Part shown: positions 8,021 to 14,592 of the stretch, in pieces
How the letters are laid out: every line of letters begins with the position of its first letter
Numbering within the stretch: the stretch's first letter is position 1
Made by a program: the position numbers and the translations under genes
The notes under the pieces: generated by a model
The model's input: the letters and a program-made list of their open reading frames with translations, nothing else
The model's database searches: none
What the model was told of the DNA's origin: nothing
Source of the DNA: JBEIFW01 sp046081125
GTDB lineage: Bacteria; Actinomycetota; Acidimicrobiia; Acidimicrobiales; Ilumatobacteraceae
Direction: 5' to 3'
Length of the DNA: 34,342 bases
Assembly: GCA_046081125.1 (NCBI GenBank)
Contig: JBJTVH010000008.1
Location: forward strand, 1 to 34,342

Positions 8021-9130
8021 ATGCCGACCGGGTTCGTCCCCCCTCCCTATCCGTACGACCGCCTCGACAAGGCGATCTCGCTCGCTGCGGCGCACGAGGG
8101 TGGCGCCGTCGACTGTTCGATCGGCACGCCGTGCGATCCGCCGCTGCCCGCCGTCGTGGCGGCCCTCGGCGCCTCGGGAGCCGAACGCGGGTATCCGGCG
8201 TCGATCGGCTCGGTCGCCCTGCGCGACGCCTTCCGGCGTTGGATCGCGCGCCGCTGGTCGATCGAGGTGCCGGCCTCGGCGCTTGCGGCCTGTATCGGCA
8301 CGAAAGAGTTCGTGGCCACGCTCCCGCAATGGCTCCACCTGCGCCGGCCCGATCGTGACACCGTGCTCCACCCGGCCGTGGCCTACCCGACCTACGAGAT
8401 GGGGGCCACGCTCGCCGGCTGCCGCGCCGTGGCCGTTCCGGAGGCTCCCGGTGGCGGACTCGACCTCGCAGCGATCGATCCCGCGGACGCAGCGCGTGCG
8501 CTGTGCCTGTGGGTGAACAGCCCGTCGAACCCGACCGGTGCCCTCGACGACCTCGGGGCTGCCGCAGCGTGGGGACGGGCTCGTGGCGTCCCGGTGTTCA
8601 GCGACGAGTGCTACTGCGAGTTCACCTGGCAGGGCTCGCCTCGCACGATCCTGGAACACGGCCTCGACGGTGTGGTCGCCGTGCACTCGTTGTCGAAACG
8701 GTCGAACCTCGCCGGGGTTCGGGTCGGCTGCTACGCGGGCGATCCGGATCTCGTCGGCTACCTGTCCGAGGTACGCAAGCACGCCGGCATGATGGTCCCC
8801 GGCCCGGCGCAGGCCGCCGGGGTCGTCGCGCTCGACGACGACGAGCACGTGGCCGAGCAGCGCGCCCGCTACCGGCGCCGGTTGGACGACTGTGCTCGGG
8901 TGCTCTCGATCTGGTCGGGGATCGAGGTGCCACTCCCTGCCGGCGGGTTCTACCTCTGGATCCCGGTGGACGACGCATGGGCGTTCACCGAGCGTCTCGC
9001 CCGCGAGGGCGGCGCCGTGGTCAGCCCCGGTGAGTTCTACGGCGAGGCTGCGGCCTCGTACGTCCGGGTCGCCGTGGTCCAGCCCGATGATCGCCTAGCC
9101 CTCTTCGCTCGTCGCCTAGGAGTTGCGTGA
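8021..9130 (+). CDS. dapC: Succinyldiaminopimelate aminotransferase (DapC-type)
   Basis: 369 aa fold-type I PLP aminotransferase. In actinobacteria this type converts N-succinyl-2-amino-6-ketopimelate to N-succinyl-LL-diaminopimelate. Visible features are NSPSNPTGAL (substrate/PLP segment), the DECYCEFTW loop, the Schiff-base lysine Lys226 in SLSKRSNLAG and a C-terminal YVRVAVVQPDD arginine segment. ATG 8021 gives MPTGFVPPPYPYDRL. The assignment to dapC rather than another class I aminotransferase rests on dapE two genes downstream and dapF upstream. It overlaps the next gene by one base (TGATG). Confidence 0.9.
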   Translation: MPTGFVPPPYPYDRLDKAISLAAAHEGGAVDCSIGTPCDPPLPAVVAALGASGAERGYPASIGSVALRDAFRRWIARRWSIEVPASALAACIGTKEFVATLPQWLHLRRPDRDTVLHPAVAYPTYEMGATLAGCRAVAVPEAPGGGLDLAAIDPADAARALCLWVNSPSNPTGALDDLGAAAAWGRARGVPVFSDECYCEFTWQGSPRTILEHGLDGVVAVHSLSKRSNLAGVRVGCYAGDPDLVGYLSEVRKHAGMMVPGPAQAAGVVALDDDEHVAEQRARYRRRLDDCARVLSIWSGIEVPLPAGGFYLWIPVDDAWAFTERLAREGGAVVSPGEFYGEAAASYVRVAVVQPDDRLALFARRLGVA

Positions 9131-10056
9131 TGTCCGTCGCCCCGCCCGCCCCCCCGCTGCCGCTGGCGCCGCCGCCGATCCGCCCCCGCAAGGTCTGGTA
9201 CTTCGTCGGCGTCCTGCTGATCGTCGGCGGCATCGTGGGTGGCATCGGGCTCATCGTCGGAGGGCTCGTCAGCACGTCGAGAACCGTCGACGGGTTCGGG
9301 CGCTTCGTCGCGCCAGCCTCCAAGAGCCTGAAGGTCCAGCGGTCCGGCACGTACACGATCTTCTACGAGTACCGCGGCGAGGTGTGTGGCGAACCGTCGG
9401 GGTGCGTGACGATCGAGGCGCCGGAGACGCCGCCGTCGTCGCTGACGATCCGCCTCACCGATGCCGCCGGCCGCACCGTTGCCGTCGACCGCAGCAGCAC
9501 CACCGACCTCTCGTTCTCCGTCGGCGGTCGTGCGGGCCGATCCGTGGCCTCCGTGGACATCCCGGCGGCGGGCGAGTACGTGATCGAGGTCAGCGGCGAC
9601 GGTGGTCGATTCGCGATCGCCATCGGCCGGGGGGTGCTCGGCACATTGGTCCGCTGGATCCTCGGCGGCATCGCCGCCGGTGTCGTCGGTGTCGTCGTCG
9701 GCATCGTGCTCCTGATCGTCACCGGGGTGCGTCGAGGCCGCCGGCGTCGGGAGGCGTCCGGCGGCCGGCTCGCACCATCGCCGTATGTGCCGGGTCCTGT
9801 CGTGCCGTATGGAACGCCGGCTCCTGTGGTGCCGTATGGAGCGCCGGCTCCGGCCTCACCGCCGCTGCCGCCGGTCGGCACGCCCCCCACCGTCCCGCCG
9901 CCTTCCGCCCCGCCCGCCCCGCCCGCCCCGCCGCCTTCCGCCCCGCCGCCACCTGCGCCTCCGGCTCCCCCGCCGGCTGTGCCCCCGTCCGCACCGCCTC
10001 CGCTCGCACCGCCGGCGCCGCCGTCGTCGTGGGGTCCGCCGAGTTCGGGTTCGTGA
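9130..10056 (+). CDS. Two-TM membrane protein with proline-rich C-terminal tail
   Basis: 308 aa, family not recognised. A short Pro-rich N-terminus leads into TM1 (about 21-46). A roughly 125-residue probable beta domain follows, with two cysteines spaced CGEPSGC (about 96-102), then TM2 (about 173-203), a basic cluster RRGRRRRE, and about 95 residues of Pro/Ala-rich low complexity with two near-identical VVPYG(A/T)PAP repeats. This topology would put the beta domain outside and the Pro-rich tail inside the cell. ATG 9130 overlaps the dapC stop (TGATG). Its place inside the DAP genes suggests co-transcription, not necessarily a shared role. Confidence 0.75.
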   Translation: MSVAPPAPPLPLAPPPIRPRKVWYFVGVLLIVGGIVGGIGLIVGGLVSTSRTVDGFGRFVAPASKSLKVQRSGTYTIFYEYRGEVCGEPSGCVTIEAPETPPSSLTIRLTDAAGRTVAVDRSSTTDLSFSVGGRAGRSVASVDIPAAGEYVIEVSGDGGRFAIAIGRGVLGTLVRWILGGIAAGVVGVVVGIVLLIVTGVRRGRRRREASGGRLAPSPYVPGPVVPYGTPAPVVPYGAPAPASPPLPPVGTPPTVPPPSAPPAPPAPPPSAPPPPAPPAPPPAVPPSAPPPLAPPAPPSSWGPPSSGS

Positions 10057-10057
10057 C

Positions 10058-11128
10058 GTGACGGTCGATCTCCTGGTTCGCACGGCCGAACTCGTTGCGA
10101 TCGCGTCCGAGAGTCACGCCGAGCGCGAGATCACCGATCACCTCGAACGTGTCCTCGCTGAGCGGGCCCCATGGCTGCGGCTCGATCGCGTCGGCGAGAA
10201 CCTCGTCGCACGCACCGAGCTCGGTCGCCCCCAGCGAGTGGTGCTCGCCGGCCACACGGACACCATTCCGGCGAACGGCAACTTCCCGGGGCGTCTCGAC
10301 GGCGACGTGCTGTACGGCCTGGGAAGCTCGGACATGAAGAGCGGCCTCGCCGTGATGCTGGAGCTCGCCTGCTCGCTGCGCGCACCGGCGCACGACGTGA
10401 CCTACGTGTTCTACGAAGCGGAGGAGGTGGCGGCTCGATTCAACGGCCTCGGACGCTTGTTCGCGGAGCGCCCCGACCTCCTCGCCGGGGACGTGGCCCT
10501 GTTGGGTGAGCCGACCGACGGCACGCTCGAGGCGGGATGCCAGGGAACGATGCGGGCCGAGGTGACCTTCGGCGGAGCTCGCGCCCACACGGCACGCCCG
10601 TGGATGGGCCGCAATGCCGTCCACCGTCTCGCCGAAGCGCTCACCCGCCTCTCTGCCTACGAGGGACGGCGGCCGGTGATCGACGGCTGCGAGTTCCGCG
10701 AGGCGATGCAGGCCGTCAAGGTGGAGGGTGGTGTGGCCGGCAACGTCGTCCCCGATCGTGCCGTGCTCACTGTCAACCACCGTTTCGCCCCGGATCGGAC
10801 GGCATCGCAAGCGGAAGCGCACCTGCGAGCGATCGTGGCACCCGACCTCGAGGAGCACGACCGTTTCGAACTCGTCGACCTTTCACCGGCTGCTGCACCA
10901 TCGTTGACCCACCCGATCCTTGCGAGCCTTGTGGAGCGCAATGGGCTCGAGGTTCGAGCAAAACTCGGGTGGACCGACGTGGCCCGCTTCGCGGAGCGGG
11001 GCGTACCGGCGGCGAACTTCGGCCCGGGCGATGCCACGATCGCCCACACGGCCGGCGAGTTCGTCCGGCGTGAGCCGATCGAACGGGTGTATCAGGCGCT
11101 GGAGCGGTTGCTCACAGACGCCGCATGA
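10058..11128 (+). CDS. dapE: Succinyl-diaminopimelate desuccinylase DapE
   Basis: 356 aa M20-family zinc amidase. Releases succinate from N-succinyl-LL-DAP, giving the substrate of DapF. Metal and catalytic residues are visible: His66 and Asp68 in AGHTDT, Asp92 in GSSDMKSG, Glu122/Glu123 in YEAEE, Glu151 in GEPTDG, and a late His in IAHTAGEF. A lid/dimerisation domain covers about 165-280. GTG 10058 starts 2 nt after the upstream stop. The 3' end overlaps the convergent lexA gene by 17 bp. Together with dapC and dapF this gives three late steps of the succinylase branch. Confidence 0.95.
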   Translation: MTVDLLVRTAELVAIASESHAEREITDHLERVLAERAPWLRLDRVGENLVARTELGRPQRVVLAGHTDTIPANGNFPGRLDGDVLYGLGSSDMKSGLAVMLELACSLRAPAHDVTYVFYEAEEVAARFNGLGRLFAERPDLLAGDVALLGEPTDGTLEAGCQGTMRAEVTFGGARAHTARPWMGRNAVHRLAEALTRLSAYEGRRPVIDGCEFREAMQAVKVEGGVAGNVVPDRAVLTVNHRFAPDRTASQAEAHLRAIVAPDLEEHDRFELVDLSPAAAPSLTHPILASLVERNGLEVRAKLGWTDVARFAERGVPAANFGPGDATIAHTAGEFVRREPIERVYQALERLLTDAA

Positions 11129-11744
11129 CCGTGACGACCCGGCCGTACAGCCGCACGTCGCTCGCCTCGAACACCATGGGCTTCAGCCGGGCGTTGGCAG
11201 GCTGAAGCGTGACTTTGTTGCCCTTGCGCTGGTAGGTCTTCACGGTGGCTTCCTCGCCCGGGATGCCGGCGACGACCACCTCGCCGTTGATCGCATGATC
11301 CTGCTGGCGGACGATCACGAGATCGCCGTCGAGGATGCCGGCATCGATCATCGAATCCCCGCGGACCCGAAGCATGAACAGCTCACCTTCCCCGGTGAGA
11401 TCCGCCGGAACCGGCAGCACCTCCTCGACGTTCTCCTGCGCCAGCACGTCGGCACCTGCGGCGACGTCGCCCACGAGCGGGACGTGGCGGACGGGCCGCC
11501 GCTCGATCGCAGCGCCGGAGTTCGGGTCGTACCGGACTTCGATGGCGCGCGGCTTGGTGGGATCCCGCCGCAGGAACCCCATGCGCTCGAGCGCCGTGAG
11601 GTGATTGTGCACCGTGGACGGTGACGTGAGGCCGACCGCCTCGCCGATCTCACGGACCGACGGGGGGAAGCCTCGCTCGCGCTGATGGCGCTCGATGACG
11701 TCGAGGATCTCGCGCTGGCGGGCGGTGAGCAGCTGTTCGGCCAT
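11112..11744 (-). CDS. lexA: SOS repressor LexA
   Basis: 210 aa. An N-terminal winged HTH (about 1-65, with FPPSVREIGEAVGLTSPSTV as its core) is followed by an S24 self-cleavage domain. The scissile bond is Ala96-Gly97 in DVAAGAD, the catalytic serine is Ser131 in RGDSMIDAGI and the general-base lysine is Lys169 in ATVKTY. It represses SOS genes until RecA filaments stimulate self-cleavage. ATG 11744 is followed upstream by four LexA-like boxes (11780-11859), so strong autoregulation is expected. It is divergent from the LysM-nrdR pair and convergent with dapE. Confidence 0.98.
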   Translation of the reverse strand: MAEQLLTARQREILDVIERHQRERGFPPSVREIGEAVGLTSPSTVHNHLTALERMGFLRRDPTKPRAIEVRYDPNSGAAIERRPVRHVPLVGDVAAGADVLAQENVEEVLPVPADLTGEGELFMLRVRGDSMIDAGILDGDLVIVRQQDHAINGEVVVAGIPGEEATVKTYQRKGNKVTLQPANARLKPMVFEASDVRLYGRVVTVMRRL

Positions 11745-11779
11745 GGCCCCGGAGGCTACCGACCGGTCGATCCAAGGTC

Positions 11780-11791
11780 AAACATCTGTTC
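11780..11791. promoter_or_regulatory. LexA box 1 (imperfect), lexA-proximal
   Basis: AAACATCTGTTC matches GAAC-N4-GTTC at seven of eight fixed positions. It lies 36 bp before the lexA start and is the weakest of four boxes in the divergent promoter region. Confidence 0.65.
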
Positions 11792-11794
11792 GTG

Positions 11795-11806
11795 GAACTT
11801 TTGTTC
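11795..11806. promoter_or_regulatory. LexA box 2
   Basis: GAACTTTTGTTC is an exact GAAC-N4-GTTC match. Its centre is 15 bp from box 1, so LexA dimers on boxes 1 and 2 would lie close together. Confidence 0.8.
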
Positions 11807-11823
11807 GACCAGGCGTTGACGGC

Positions 11824-11835
11824 GAACGATCGTTC
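11824..11835. promoter_or_regulatory. LexA box 3 (perfect palindrome)
   Basis: GAACGATCGTTC is fully palindromic including the spacer, and the flanking C/G extend it to CGAACGATCGTTCG. It is centred about 29 bp from box 2 and is probably the tightest of the four. Confidence 0.85.
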
Positions 11836-11847
11836 GGGCAAGACTGC

Positions 11848-11859
11848 GAACAGTCGTTC
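11848..11859. promoter_or_regulatory. LexA box 4, LysM-gene-proximal
   Basis: GAACAGTCGTTC is an exact GAAC-N4-GTTC match, again flanked by C and G. It ends 39 bp before the LysM gene start and is centred 24 bp from box 3, so it is well placed to block the rightward promoter. Confidence 0.85.
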
Positions 11860-11898
11860 GTCGCCCTGTGATACGGGCGCTCCCTGGTGAGGAAGGTC

Positions 11899-12405
11899 AT
11901 GGCAGCAGCCCCGATGCGAGCCCCGATGCGAGCCCCGATGCACCGGGCGCAGGCCCCGCTGACGCGGAGCGCGAAGCCGTCTCAGAACCCTGCCTCGCTT
12001 CGGCTCGCGTCGTCCCATGGTGTGCTCACGCCGTGGGAGCTGCCCCCGGCCCGTGCGCGCTCGGCCGGGCGTGATCGGCGCACCGTGCGCCTGCCCGCCT
12101 CGGTGTATCGCCGCCGTCGGCGGGCAGCCGGTGCCCTAGCGGTCGGTCTCGTGGCCGCGCTCGCGTGGGTCGCCTCGATCGCCGTCGCCTCGTTCGGTTC
12201 GCCGGAGATGCCGAGCGGTCCGGGCGGAAACGGCTCGGCGAGAACGGCAACGTACGTCGTGCAGCGGGGAGACACGATCTGGTCGATCGCCGAGCGCTTC
12301 GCCCGTCCCGGCGAGGTCGGCAGCATGTCGGATCGGCTCATGCGGGCGAACGGGGGGTCGCAGCTGCAGGTGGGTCAGGCGCTCGTGATCCCCGTCGGCG
12401 CATGA
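11899..12405 (+). CDS. SOS-controlled LysM membrane protein (YneA/DivS/ChiZ-type position)
   Basis: 168 aa. A basic, Pro-rich cytoplasmic N-terminus (1-75) leads into one TM segment (about 76-99) and an extracytoplasmic LysM domain (about 118-166, TYVVQRGDTIWSIAERF). Divergent genes next to lexA with this architecture are known as SOS-induced cell-division inhibitors: yneA in Bacillus, divS in Corynebacterium and Rv2719c/ChiZ in Mycobacterium, where nrdR also follows. I infer the same role: halting septation during DNA damage. ATG 11899 is preceded by AGGAAGG; a GTG at 11887 is possible. The first codons contain a 12-bp repeat encoding APMR-APMR-APMH. The gene overlaps the first candidate nrdR start by 4 nt. 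Confidence 0.88.
   Translation: MAAAPMRAPMRAPMHRAQAPLTRSAKPSQNPASLRLASSHGVLTPWELPPARARSAGRDRRTVRLPASVYRRRRRAAGALAVGLVAALAWVASIAVASFGSPEMPSGPGGNGSARTATYVVQRGDTIWSIAERFARPGEVGSMSDRLMRANGGSQLQVGQALVIPVGA
11907..11941 (+). repeat. 12-bp tandem repeat, about 2.9 copies, inside the LysM gene
   Basis: Unit AGCCCCGATGCG occurs at 11907-11918 and 11919-11930, then partially at 11931-11941. It keeps the reading frame and encodes APMR repeats at the protein N-terminus. Copy-number change would alter the cytoplasmic tail length without a frameshift. Confidence 0.85.
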
Positions 12406-12893
12406 GTGCGGCAGGTACGCTCCAGCCGGTGCGTTGTCCCGTCTGCCGAGCCGAGGATTCCAAGGTGGTGGACTCCCGTGCGGCGGAAGATGGTGCGGCC
12501 ATTCGTCGTCGTCGCTCCTGCTTGTCCTGCAGCGAGCGCTTCACGACCTACGAACGCCTCGAGGAATTGCCGCTCGTCGTCGTGAAGCGCAGCGGCCAGC
12601 GGCAACCGTTCGACCGCAACAAGCTGGTGTCCGGGGTGCAGGCTGCCTCGAAGGGCCGCCCGGTGTCCTCCGAGCAGCTCGAACAGCTCGCGATCGAGGT
12701 GGAGGACCGGATCCGGCTCGAAGCCCCGGAGGTGACCAGTACGGCGATCGGTCTGGCCGTCCTCGAGCACCTCGGGCCGATCGACGAGGTCGCCTATCTC
12801 CGTTTCGCCAGCGTGTACAAGAACTTCGCCGCCGCCGACGATTTCCGCCGGGAGCTCGGCTTGCTCGCGAAGCTCACCGATCCGGCGCCCTGA
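12402..12893 (+). CDS. nrdR: Transcriptional repressor NrdR
   Basis: 163 aa from ATG 12402. Represses ribonucleotide reductase genes in response to the ATP/dATP balance. The zinc ribbon uses Cys12 and Cys15 (RCPVC) and Cys40 and Cys43 (SCLSC); the basic RRRRSC segment and an ATP-cone (about 57-147, with VVKRSGQRQPFDRNKL and RFASVYKNF) follow. ATG 12402 overlaps the LysM stop as ATGA. The family N-terminus M(R/H)CPxC instead favours GTG 12429 (154 aa); I keep the coupled ATG but regard both as possible. It probably shares the SOS-regulated transcript of the LysM gene, linking nucleotide supply to damage. The 3' end overlaps the convergent reductase gene by 20 bp. Confidence 0.95.
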   Translation: MSAAGTLQPVRCPVCRAEDSKVVDSRAAEDGAAIRRRRSCLSCSERFTTYERLEELPLVVVKRSGQRQPFDRNKLVSGVQAASKGRPVSSEQLEQLAIEVEDRIRLEAPEVTSTAIGLAVLEHLGPIDEVAYLRFASVYKNFAAADDFRRELGLLAKLTDPAP

Positions 12894-13566
12894 GCCGTCG
12901 GTAGCGAAGGAACAACTCGCCATCGGACTCGAGCGCGTGCTCCAGGCTCATCCGGCGAGCGACCTCACCCAAGCCGGCGGCGATCCGAGTGCTGGTGCCG
13001 GCGACCAGCATCGGTGCGACGGTCACGCAGACTTCGTCCACGAGATCGGCGGCGATCAGCTGGCCGTTGAGTGTCGGGCCCCCCTCGGCGACGACGACGT
13101 CGGCATCGAGCTGGCGCAGCGCATCGCCTAGCTCGACTGATCCTGAACCCGCCCGAAGCGCCGGAACTCCTGGCCGCACCTCGGTCTCCTCGGTGACGAC
13201 GGCGATGCCCGCGCCCGAGGGGAACAGGTCGGTGCCAGGGTCCACGTCGCCGGTGCGGCTGACGACCGCGATGCGTTGCCCGGCTCGCCGGGGGGCGCGG
13301 TAGCGCTCGGTGCGAGCGGTGGTCGCCCCCACGAGGATGACGTCGGCCTGCGCCCGTAGGGCGGCGAAGACCGCTTTGTCCCCCGGACCGCCCAGACCGC
13401 CCGACCGCCCGCCGAGCGCCGTGGCGCCGTCGATGCTCATCACCATGCCGATGACCACCCACGGGCGGCCGTCGACGCGCCGGCGCGTGCCGTCCCGGTA
13501 CCACTCGAGGACATCGACGGCGTCGGACCCGGCCGGGTGTGGCTCGACCGGATGGAGCCGTCGCAG
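12874..13566 (-). CDS. RibD C-terminal-type (pyrimidine/dihydrofolate reductase-fold) reductase, apparent CTG start
   Basis: About 230 aa with a single RibD_C/DHFR-like fold: RPWVVIGMVMSIDGA (first strand and loop), GGLGGPGDK, ADVILVGATTARTE and VVAEGGPTLNGQL. The family reduces pterin- or flavin-precursor-like substrates with NAD(P)H; no deaminase domain is attached. The first usual start is GTG 13458, inside the conserved segment. The frame stays open upstream with family-like residues (LRRLHPVEPHP, DVLEWYRDG), so initiation is likely at CTG 13566, 7 nt after a G-run, or CTG 13572, which overlaps the dodecin stop as CTGA. Its place beside two dodecin genes fits flavin metabolism. Precise substrate unknown. 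Confidence 0.8.
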   Translation of the reverse strand: MRRLHPVEPHPAGSDAVDVLEWYRDGTRRRVDGRPWVVIGMVMSIDGATALGGRSGGLGGPGDKAVFAALRAQADVILVGATTARTERYRAPRRAGQRIAVVSRTGDVDPGTDLFPSGAGIAVVTEETEVRPGVPALRAGSGSVELGDALRQLDADVVVAEGGPTLNGQLIAADLVDEVCVTVAPMLVAGTSTRIAAGLGEVARRMSLEHALESDGELFLRYRRLRAPDR

Positions 13567-13568
13567 GG

Positions 13569-13781
13569 TCAGACCCCCGGCTTGTAGGACAGCTGCACCC
13601 GGGAGCGGTAGGCGCGCACCTTGCCCTCCTCGATCAGCACGTCCATCTCGACGACGGTGGCGACGCGCAGGTCGGCTCCGATCGAACGGGTCGCCTCTTC
13701 GATCGCGTTGGCGGTGGCCTGCTCCCAGGATTCGGCGCTCGAGCCGATCAGCTCCACGACGTTGTAGACGCTCGACGACAT
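13569..13781 (-). CDS. Dodecin, flavin-binding protein
   Basis: 70 aa, the normal dodecin length. The sequence pattern VYNVVELIGSSAESWEQA, an Ile/Ala helix and VVEMDVLIEEGKVRAYRSRV give the beta-alpha-beta-beta fold. Trp19 is the residue expected to stack on flavin, and the dodecamer stores or buffers FMN/FAD or riboflavin-type ligands. ATG 13781 has GGAAGGGG at a suitable distance; a longer in-frame GTG/ATG leader is unlikely. The reductase gene follows with overlapping ends. It is divergent from a second dodecin-containing gene only 76 bp away. Confidence 0.92.
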   Translation of the reverse strand: MSSSVYNVVELIGSSAESWEQATANAIEEATRSIGADLRVATVVEMDVLIEEGKVRAYRSRVQLSYKPGV

Positions 13782-13857
13782 CGTTGCCCCTTCCGCCCTG
13801 GCGCGCACCCTGCGATGATCAGCCTACCTGCCGGGCGCCGGCGCGAAGAGGGGGACG

Positions 13858-14583
13858 ATGCCACCCAAGCCGCGTGATCCCGACAGCGTCTACCGCGTCG
13901 TGCAGTTCGTGGCGGCCCACCCCGACAGCTGGGAGGCCGCTGCCGCAGCGGGTGTGTCCGAGGCGGCGAAGACGATCGACGACCTGCGCGTCGCCCAGGT
14001 GGTGCAGCTCGACACCACGGTGCGCGAGGGGCGGGTGGTGGCGTACCGGGTGAAGCTGAAGATGTCGTACCGGATCGACCGGATCCGCACGATCGCTGGC
14101 GAGACCGCGGTCGTGCAGCGGCTGCTGGTGGTCGCCAACCGGACCGTCGGCGGGCCTCGGGTCGCCACGCTCGTGCGCGACCGGCTCGGCCGGGGCCCGG
14201 TCGAGGTCCACCTGCTCGTGCCGGCGATCACGTCGGTGGCGAACCTCACGCTTGGCATCGATCCCCTGACGGCAGGCCACGTGCTCGCCGATCCCGAGGT
14301 GCTCGCCGAAGCCACCCGGGACGTGGCGGCGGAAGCGGAGGAACGCCTCGCTGCTCAACTCGCCGAACTGGTGCGCCTCGGGGTGCGTAGCGCGACCGGC
14401 GAGGTCGGCCCCGCCGACCCCATCGCTGCGATCGACGCAGTGCTGGCTCGTTCGAGTTTCGACGAGATCGTGTTGTCGACGTTGCCTGCCGGGGTGTCGC
14501 GGTGGCTCAAGCTCGATCTGCCGAGCCGGCTTCAACGCCGCACGGCGATCCCGGTGACGGTGCTCGAACAGCCCGAGGCGTGA
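13858..14583 (+). CDS. Dodecin domain fused to a USP/Rossmann-like domain
   Basis: 241 aa with two domains. Residues about 9-78 are a clear dodecin: VYRVVQFVAAHPDSWEAA, DDLRVAQVVQLDTTVREG and VAYRVKLKMSY. Residues about 83-238 resemble the universal-stress-like alpha/beta domain of actinobacterial hypothetical proteins, with a first strand VVQRLLVVANRTVGG, the segment GEVGPADPIAAIDAVL, and the signature FDEIVLSTLPAGVSRWLKLDLPSRL. The fold would place up to 12 Rossmann-like domains around a dodecin core. Ligand unknown; flavin or another nucleotide is plausible. ATG 13858 follows GGGGAC. It is head-to-head with the stand-alone dodecin. Confidence 0.85.
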   Translation: MPPKPRDPDSVYRVVQFVAAHPDSWEAAAAAGVSEAAKTIDDLRVAQVVQLDTTVREGRVVAYRVKLKMSYRIDRIRTIAGETAVVQRLLVVANRTVGGPRVATLVRDRLGRGPVEVHLLVPAITSVANLTLGIDPLTAGHVLADPEVLAEATRDVAAEAEERLAAQLAELVRLGVRSATGEVGPADPIAAIDAVLARSSFDEIVLSTLPAGVSRWLKLDLPSRLQRRTAIPVTVLEQPEA

Positions 14584-14592
14584 CGCCAGGGC

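Noticed and set aside
9850..10030. Repetitive C-rich stretch that could suggest a repeat array
   Set aside because: It encodes the Pro/Ala low-complexity tail of the membrane protein. The repeats are irregular and codon-level, not CRISPR or satellite-like.
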